Made by a program: the position numbers and the translations under genes
Shown here: positions 63,823-64,000 of the stretch, piece after piece
How positions within the stretch are numbered: position 1 is the stretch's first letter
Layout of the letters: every line of letters starts with the position of its first letter
Origin: Aaosphaeria pasadenensis
Taxonomy: Eukaryota > Ascomycota > Dothideomycetes > Pleosporales
Reading direction: 5' to 3'
DNA: 64,000 nucleotides
Assembly (NCBI GenBank): GCA_022813625.1
Contig: JAKLMB010000008.1
Coordinates: 1,353,977 to 1,417,976, forward strand
The notes under the pieces: generated by a model
The model's database searches: none
What the model saw: the letters and a program-made list of their open reading frames with translations, nothing else
Told to the model about the DNA's origin: nothing

Positions 63823-64000
63823 AATAATAAGTTTATAAAAATAATAAGTTTATATAAATAATAAGTTTATAAAAATAATAAGTTTATATAAATAATAAGT
63901 TTATATAAATAATAAGTTTATATAAATAATAAGTTTATATAAATAATAAGTTTATAAAAATAATAAGTTTATAAAAATAATAAGTTTATAAAAATAATAA
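63823..64000. repeat. 17-bp AT-rich tandem repeat at the window end
   Basis: About ten copies of aataataagtttata(t/a)a run to the last base of the window, so the array probably continues beyond it. Confidence 0.9.

Overview
The window is nuclear DNA from a filamentous ascomycete fungus (Pezizomycotina). Most multi-exon genes can be joined by very short introns (mostly 40-54 nt) with GTRNGT-type donors, CTAAC/CTGAC-like branch sites and YAG acceptors. The protein families are fungal: Zn(II)2Cys6 and bZIP regulators, DUF3723, DUF1996, a ferric reductase, CSC1/OSCA, a rhodopsin-like membrane protein, F-box proteins, an HNH_2 nuclease and a pogo-type transposase tail. I cannot name the genus. Many hypothetical genes, decayed genes, minisatellites and transposon remnants, and few housekeeping genes, suggest an accessory or fast-evolving region. 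Two runs of exactly 10 N (12825-12834, 50218-50227) lie inside tandem repeats and look like collapsed assembly gaps.

Layout. 0-5 kb: an F-box/LRR-like gene, a C2H2 zinc-finger gene and a broken coiled-coil gene. 5-11.8 kb: mostly decayed coding DNA, with two small plausible genes (7161-7768, 9914-10306). 11.8-16.7 kb: a cysteine-rich small secreted protein in three exons, a Cys/His protein with an SDDEQ minisatellite, an F-box-like gene, a small GPI-type protein and a secreted DUF1996 protein. 16.7-25.2 kb: a dense block (J-domain fusion, MADS-box-like protein, ferric reductase, helical protein, kinase-like protein, coiled-coil protein, small proteins, a single-pass membrane protein), several arranged head to head with less than 105 bp between start codons. 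25.3-31.5 kb: a four-TM protein, a P-loop-like/RING/patatin protein and a divergent DUF3723 gene. 31.5-35.4 kb: a member of an unrecognised family, a Zn2Cys6 protein with HPV(E/K) repeats, a small protein and a BTB protein. 35.8-43.9 kb: an LPMO-like secreted protein, a rhodopsin-like protein, a large hypothetical, a CSC1-type channel and a small hypothetical. 44-47.9 kb: an F-box gene, a cysteine-rich candidate, a short bZIP and small hypotheticals. 48.3-51.5 kb: a PAQR (adiponectin-receptor-like) gene split by a 2,526-bp element with 41-bp terminal inverted repeats and a TA target duplication; the reading frame is continuous across the two halves. 51.6-64 kb: hypotheticals, a second member of the 31.5-kb family, duplicated pogo-transposase debris, F-box genes with ankyrin-like and TPR-like repeats, an HNH nuclease gene and an AT-rich minisatellite at the end.

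The genes do not form one recognisable pathway. The recurring themes are regulators, F-box/BTB substrate adaptors, secreted or membrane surface proteins, and NLR-like or HNH/DUF3723 accessory families. Many genes have a TATA-like box about 30-60 bp upstream of the chosen start. All splice models are read by eye, without transcript support.
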